DNA of 64,000 bases from positions 821,001-885,000 of the forward strand of contig NC_133109.1 of NCBI RefSeq assembly GCF_022965805.1, given 5' to 3'. A program made the position numbers and the translations under genes. How positions within the stretch are numbered: position 1 is the first letter of the stretch; every line of letters starts with the position of its first letter. The stretch is from Primulina eburnea (taxonomy: Eukaryota; Streptophyta; Magnoliopsida; Lamiales; Gesneriaceae). This document shows positions 59,758 through 64,000 of the stretch, piece after piece. Under the pieces are notes generated by a model. It saw nothing but the letters and a program-made list of their open reading frames with translations. It was not told the origin of the DNA and ran no database searches.

Positions 59758-61719
59758 CTAACCAACAAGAACATCCTTGTAAGGGGTTGTAGTCACGCCC
59801 GACTGCCCCTCCTCCACGGCAGCTGGTCTTTGCTGCCTCCACTGTTCTTCTCTAACTTGTGGCACCTGCCTCTCTCTCGGTTGCCCCTCATCCCTAGCTA
59901 TTGGCCTCTGTTGCCTCTGTTCTTCTCCGATGAGTGGCACTTGCCCCTCTCTTATGCGAACCAAACGGTCTTGTGCACCACCCCGCAGCTTCTCTAGTCT
60001 TGATTCACTACCATGTTGCATCTCAAAAACTTTTAGGACGTTTGCCACGCCCCCGAGAAAAAGCAATATGCTTCCGGATACACACAACCAAATCCATGAT
60101 TCACCCTGCACCCATTTTTGTCTCATTTTAGAAGTCAATTAATCATTCAGTCCATACATTGAGCAGCCTCAACAATTACTGTCTTAAAAGTGCAGAACAT
60201 TTGATCAAGAAACTCGTTTACATTAATCAGCCTTCATTTTTTTCAGTAACCATTAATATAACTGAGACTCGTACAGAACACGCAACAGTTTCTAGGTGGC
60301 TTTCACCGCCTAAGGATCATGAAACAGGGTTTAATAGTTGATCTAAAATTACTTTCGACTCGGAAGTTCTAATCGCATTGCGTCACAAGTCGACACAAAA
60401 ATATCAGTGGGAAATCATTTCATATTGTACGTATACAAAAGTAAACGTTGGGATATCTAGTAAACATTTAAATTTAAAGTTCAAGCTACACAAACAGACA
60501 TGGTTTCCACACAAAACTTGATGTAAAAATGCAATTTTTCAGAAAGGTGGACATATGCGACGAGAGCAGGTCATCAGCATAAATGAGCAGAATATCACAA
60601 GCATATTCAATTGTTTTAACTAAGTGAATAAAATACCAGAAGATCCAAGCCACGGCGATCGTAACCAATCTGCTCTCGGCTATTGATAATACCGCCGACT
60701 AGGAACAACAAGCTCGCCATCATGAATGGTATATGAACACTCCCCTGCAAGATCTGAACAGTCCCGTCCGCTCTCTCATAGATTTGACAGGAGTTGTGGA
60801 TGGATCCAAGCAACCATAGAACTGGACCAGCAATAAGCATGTTTAAAGCATGTACTTCCAACTTATTATAGTCGTATCGTTTTCCTGCCTGCAAAAAATG
60901 CACAGGGAAAATTGCCATTATTATTAAATAAAACAGAATCTTTTGTAGTTTGAAAGAAGTACTTTTGGAACATAAAAATTTGATCTTGACACCAAAACTT
61001 CACGTACTCAAAGCCCCTCAACCTTGTATCAATATAGCATAGCATAGATGAGGCACAGCCAAGAACGATTTTCCCTGAATATATACATATTACTAAAATC
61101 GCAAAGCTACGTCATACCGATCAATCAAGAATGATTTTCCCTGAATAATATTATTTAAATCCTCGTATTTTCTATTTATTATCCAGTCATTCGTCATCCA
61201 ATCCACTAGTTAATTCCGAAATGGAAGATTGAATCAAAACTAGGAAATCAGATAACTGACATTTTGCGTGAATCAGAGGAATAAGCTGGAGGGTTTAACT
61301 CCAAATTTAACCGATCGAAAGTAAAAGATACCCAGCAGGTAACACGGTAATAAGCACGATACCTGAATGAATAGAAAAAGAGTGGCCAAGAAAAAAAGAA
61401 GAGTGCCGATAGCAAAAACCAACGGTCCGGCGAATTCCACGAGCCCCAGCTGCAAATCGAGTTCCATCAACGGCAACCTGTAATCGATTCCGGCGAGATG
61501 CGCGACAAGATCATGCACGTTCACCAATAAAATTATCAACAAACCTATCATGGCCAAAACCAGCCCGTATCGAGCCTGGCTTGTCCACAGGCTCGCGAAT
61601 CCACACACAAGCACGATCGTCGCGAAGACGTACAGGCCGGCGTTTATATATTCCAATCTGTTCCGAGCCCATCTCGGGCCGTACATTCGGATTTCCCGGG
61701 CCGACGCAAGCTTCACCAT
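59758..61719 (-). CDS. Six-pass membrane protein of unknown function, 318 aa
   Basis: Three minus-strand exons, 61363-61719, 60637-60888 and 59758-60105, join in frame (957 nt), introns GT-AG. I do not recognise a named family. Six hydrophobic segments are visible at about residues 28-46, 51-75, 93-118, 132-152, 170-189 and 206-229. The loop between segments 4 and 5 has NSCQIYERADGTVQILQGS. The basic N-terminus (MVKLASAREIRMYGPRWARN) suggests that it faces the cytosol. The last 85 residues form a polar tail with two diverged copies of a Gln/Arg/Glu-rich unit of about 22 residues (GQVPLIGEEQRQQRP and RQVPQVREEQWRQQRP). All exon junctions are phase 0, and the exon structure is unbroken, so the gene looks functional. 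Confidence 0.82.
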
Positions 61720-64000
61720 TCTCGCTCAGAAAACAACGGAAAAGGAGTTACAATGGTGTGCGATTTCTAGATTCGACTGAGGATTTCGGCAGCATATTTG
61801 AAGCAGCCATGTGTAGGAGTAGGGTGATGAGGTGTGAGACAGAGTTAATGGGGTTGGGCACGTGGCTTCGTGCATGTCCTCCATGCAATCTCACTTGGGT
61901 AGAAAATTGTGGTAAATTATTTTCACTTTAGACTTTTATTTAATATTAAAAAAACGGGAAATTAACTTTCAATCTCCCGTCGTCGATTTTTTTTTTGTTC
62001 AATTCCAAGTTATTTTTTTGTACCACATTTCCACATGAAGTGTACCACGTTTCCACATGAAATGTACCATATGTTGTATGACATAATACCACAATTTTAT
62101 TGATAGAGAGTGAACCCAAAAAATATTTTGATTAACGATTTTTCACCAACTTCTTTTAAAAAAATCATTTAATATAGCCCGTCACGTGTGTATACATGGT
62201 CCGAACAAATGTTTCGTCATCCATCTAGATCATGCACGAAGCATAAGACCTTCTAGCAAGTTATTGTTCGTTGTTTCATGTTTGATTGTACAAAATAATT
62301 ATATATATTTTGTTAGAGTTGAGTCACCTTCAAATTTTAATTTTAAAATAAAATTAGAGATTTTTAATTTATCGTTATATGTTAAACTCTACGTAGTTAG
62401 GTTATATTATTATGTGTTAGATTGTGTATATTTAAGTCACTCGTTTTACTCGTATTTAGATCATTTGTAAATTTATGTACATATGTTCATTCTTGGACGT
62501 AAAGATTATGTGTTAGTTATCCAACATCATTCGATAAAAATTTCTGAAAATTGAATATATAAATTCGGACAATTATTCCATTTTAAACTAACAATTTTGA
62601 GTTTAAATTATATCTAAATTTTAATCTGAACCCTGACACCAAACATAAATTAAAATTCAGATTCGTACATAAGTCAAAAAAATAAATTTTCAATTCTAAA
62701 TAGTAAATTTGTTTTTCATTGAATAAAAAATAACATAAAAATATATATGATTAAATTTGTAATTTAATCGTAACTATCATATTTTATTCACTTTCCAAAT
62801 GACAAAAATTATCAATTATCTATATAAAATACATATATATTTAATACAATAGCATTATTGTTCCTAGTTTGTGATTACATTTAATTACAAAAAAAGTAAG
62901 AATCAAATTATTATAATATACACAATCGCCTACACTGATAAATAATGTCTGTTTTGGTAATAAAAAAAAAGTTGTTAAGGATGTAATTTATTATGCAAGG
63001 AAAACTTTTGAATTGTCTCTATTTTACTAAAATTTAAAATTTCCTAACGGAAATCGAAAAAAAGACCTTAATTGTGTACCGTTCATTTGATAATAACTAA
63101 TCCAATTGTATCTCGTTATTTAATTAACTATCATACTAATATGGTATTCATATGTTTCAAGCACGAATTCGAATATCATAACAATAAATTGCCTCGAATT
63201 CAATTCTAAACCACCCGAATTTTCCTTTACTATTGATGATATCCGAGTGAATCAGGTGCAATATACATGGGCAATCCACTGCATAATCGATAATAATTTA
63301 GTGTTTAAGAAATTTGAGTAAGGATAATGGCTTCGATCGTGACTTGCAAACAATGAAAAGAACTCGTGAATGAGCACCGGAGGGGTGTCCGACGTGGCCA
63401 CTCCGATGCTAAAGTGATCAGGTTGAAGACAAAGAACACAAGCAATATATGTGTTCTTGAGAGTTCAAAGATTTCAAACATGTACAGAAAAGTAATACAT
63501 GCTATTTATAGGAGAAAATGTGGTAGATACGTTGTTTTTAGTGCCTACCTACTAAATATGTCAAGTCGACCGCCCATATTTTCTGATGACTTATATGACA
63601 CGATAAAGACATGTTGTTCTAACAGATAAGATTGACCATATTAATATACTCGAGTGTGATACGCTTCTCGAGATAGATGTGATAAAAGTTCTCGGGCACT
63701 TGCATGAGAGCCCTGGCTCTTCGATCGCTCGGGAGAAGAATGTCTCGGGCATTTTCCTAACCCGGATTCTGAAGAATCTATTTTGTAGATTGACCCAGAT
63801 TTGGGTTATCCATCTAGTATGTCAGGTCATCATGACCAATATTTTACAAAAGTATCAACTATCATAGTTAAACGCGGTACTTTAGACTTGGGGAATACTT
63901 GATATTTGTTTAAGCTTGAATATTAATATTGCATAAATAATCTCCAAACATTATTTATTTATTCCATATTATAATATAAACATATTTCATGCTTCAACAT
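61720..64000. other. Intergenic DNA
   Basis: The first 200 bases are the upstream region of the membrane-protein gene. The rest is AT-rich. A more GC-balanced patch at about 63300-63760 (CACCGGAGGGGTGTCCG, GTGGCCACTCCGATGC) looks like a dispersed repeat, perhaps an LTR piece, but no ends are visible. No gene seen. Confidence 0.55.

Noticed and set aside
63366..63629. 87-codon open frame
   Set aside because: It lies in what looks like a dispersed repeat; no domain is recognisable.

Overview
This is plant nuclear DNA. It has spliced genes with GT-AG introns averaging several hundred bases, AT-rich intergenic DNA, an Athila-type Ty3/gypsy retrotransposon, many hAT-like MITEs, and plant-only families (group I CNGC channel, receptor-like protein, PP2C76-type phosphatase, DnaJ-DUF3444 protein, plastidial pyruvate kinase 4-like protein). 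A eudicot is clear. An asterid, perhaps Lamiales, is only a guess from the look of the dispersed repeats.

Region by region: 1-10816 is most of one Athila element. Its 5' LTR and gag start lie before the window. It has gag-protease, a pol broken by one frame change and one stop codon, a long spacer, an extra ORF in the env position, a polypurine tract and a 1523-bp 3' LTR. Two arrays of four hairpin units with the same 73-74 bp period sit in the pol-ORF3 spacer and in the LTR. From 10.8 to 18.4 kb there is AT-rich DNA with a miniature LTR element (TRIM), degraded MITEs, local tandem repeats and the last four exons of a spermidine synthase gene. Then come an intronless LRR receptor-like protein gene (18422-21505, minus), a pyruvate kinase 4-like gene (24788-28613, plus) and a cyclic nucleotide-gated channel gene (29088-32853, minus). 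These two genes are convergent.

From about 38.7 to 58.6 kb the window holds a tandem segmental duplication. The complete copy is a PP2C gene (46227-51538) followed by a DnaJ-DUF3444 gene (56394-58608) with a long 5' UTR intron. The decayed copy (about 38.69-43.79 kb) keeps middle PP2C exons and the DnaJ 5' region up to its start codon, in the same order and strand. Each copy carries hAT-like insertions that the other lacks, so the two copies supply each other's empty sites. The DnaJ gene is interrupted by one extra base. A three-exon gene for a six-pass membrane protein of unknown function (59758-61719, minus) closes the genic part, and 61.7-64 kb is intergenic.

All gene models were built by hand from the sequence, from splice sites and from remembered family sequences. 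No alignment or database search was run.
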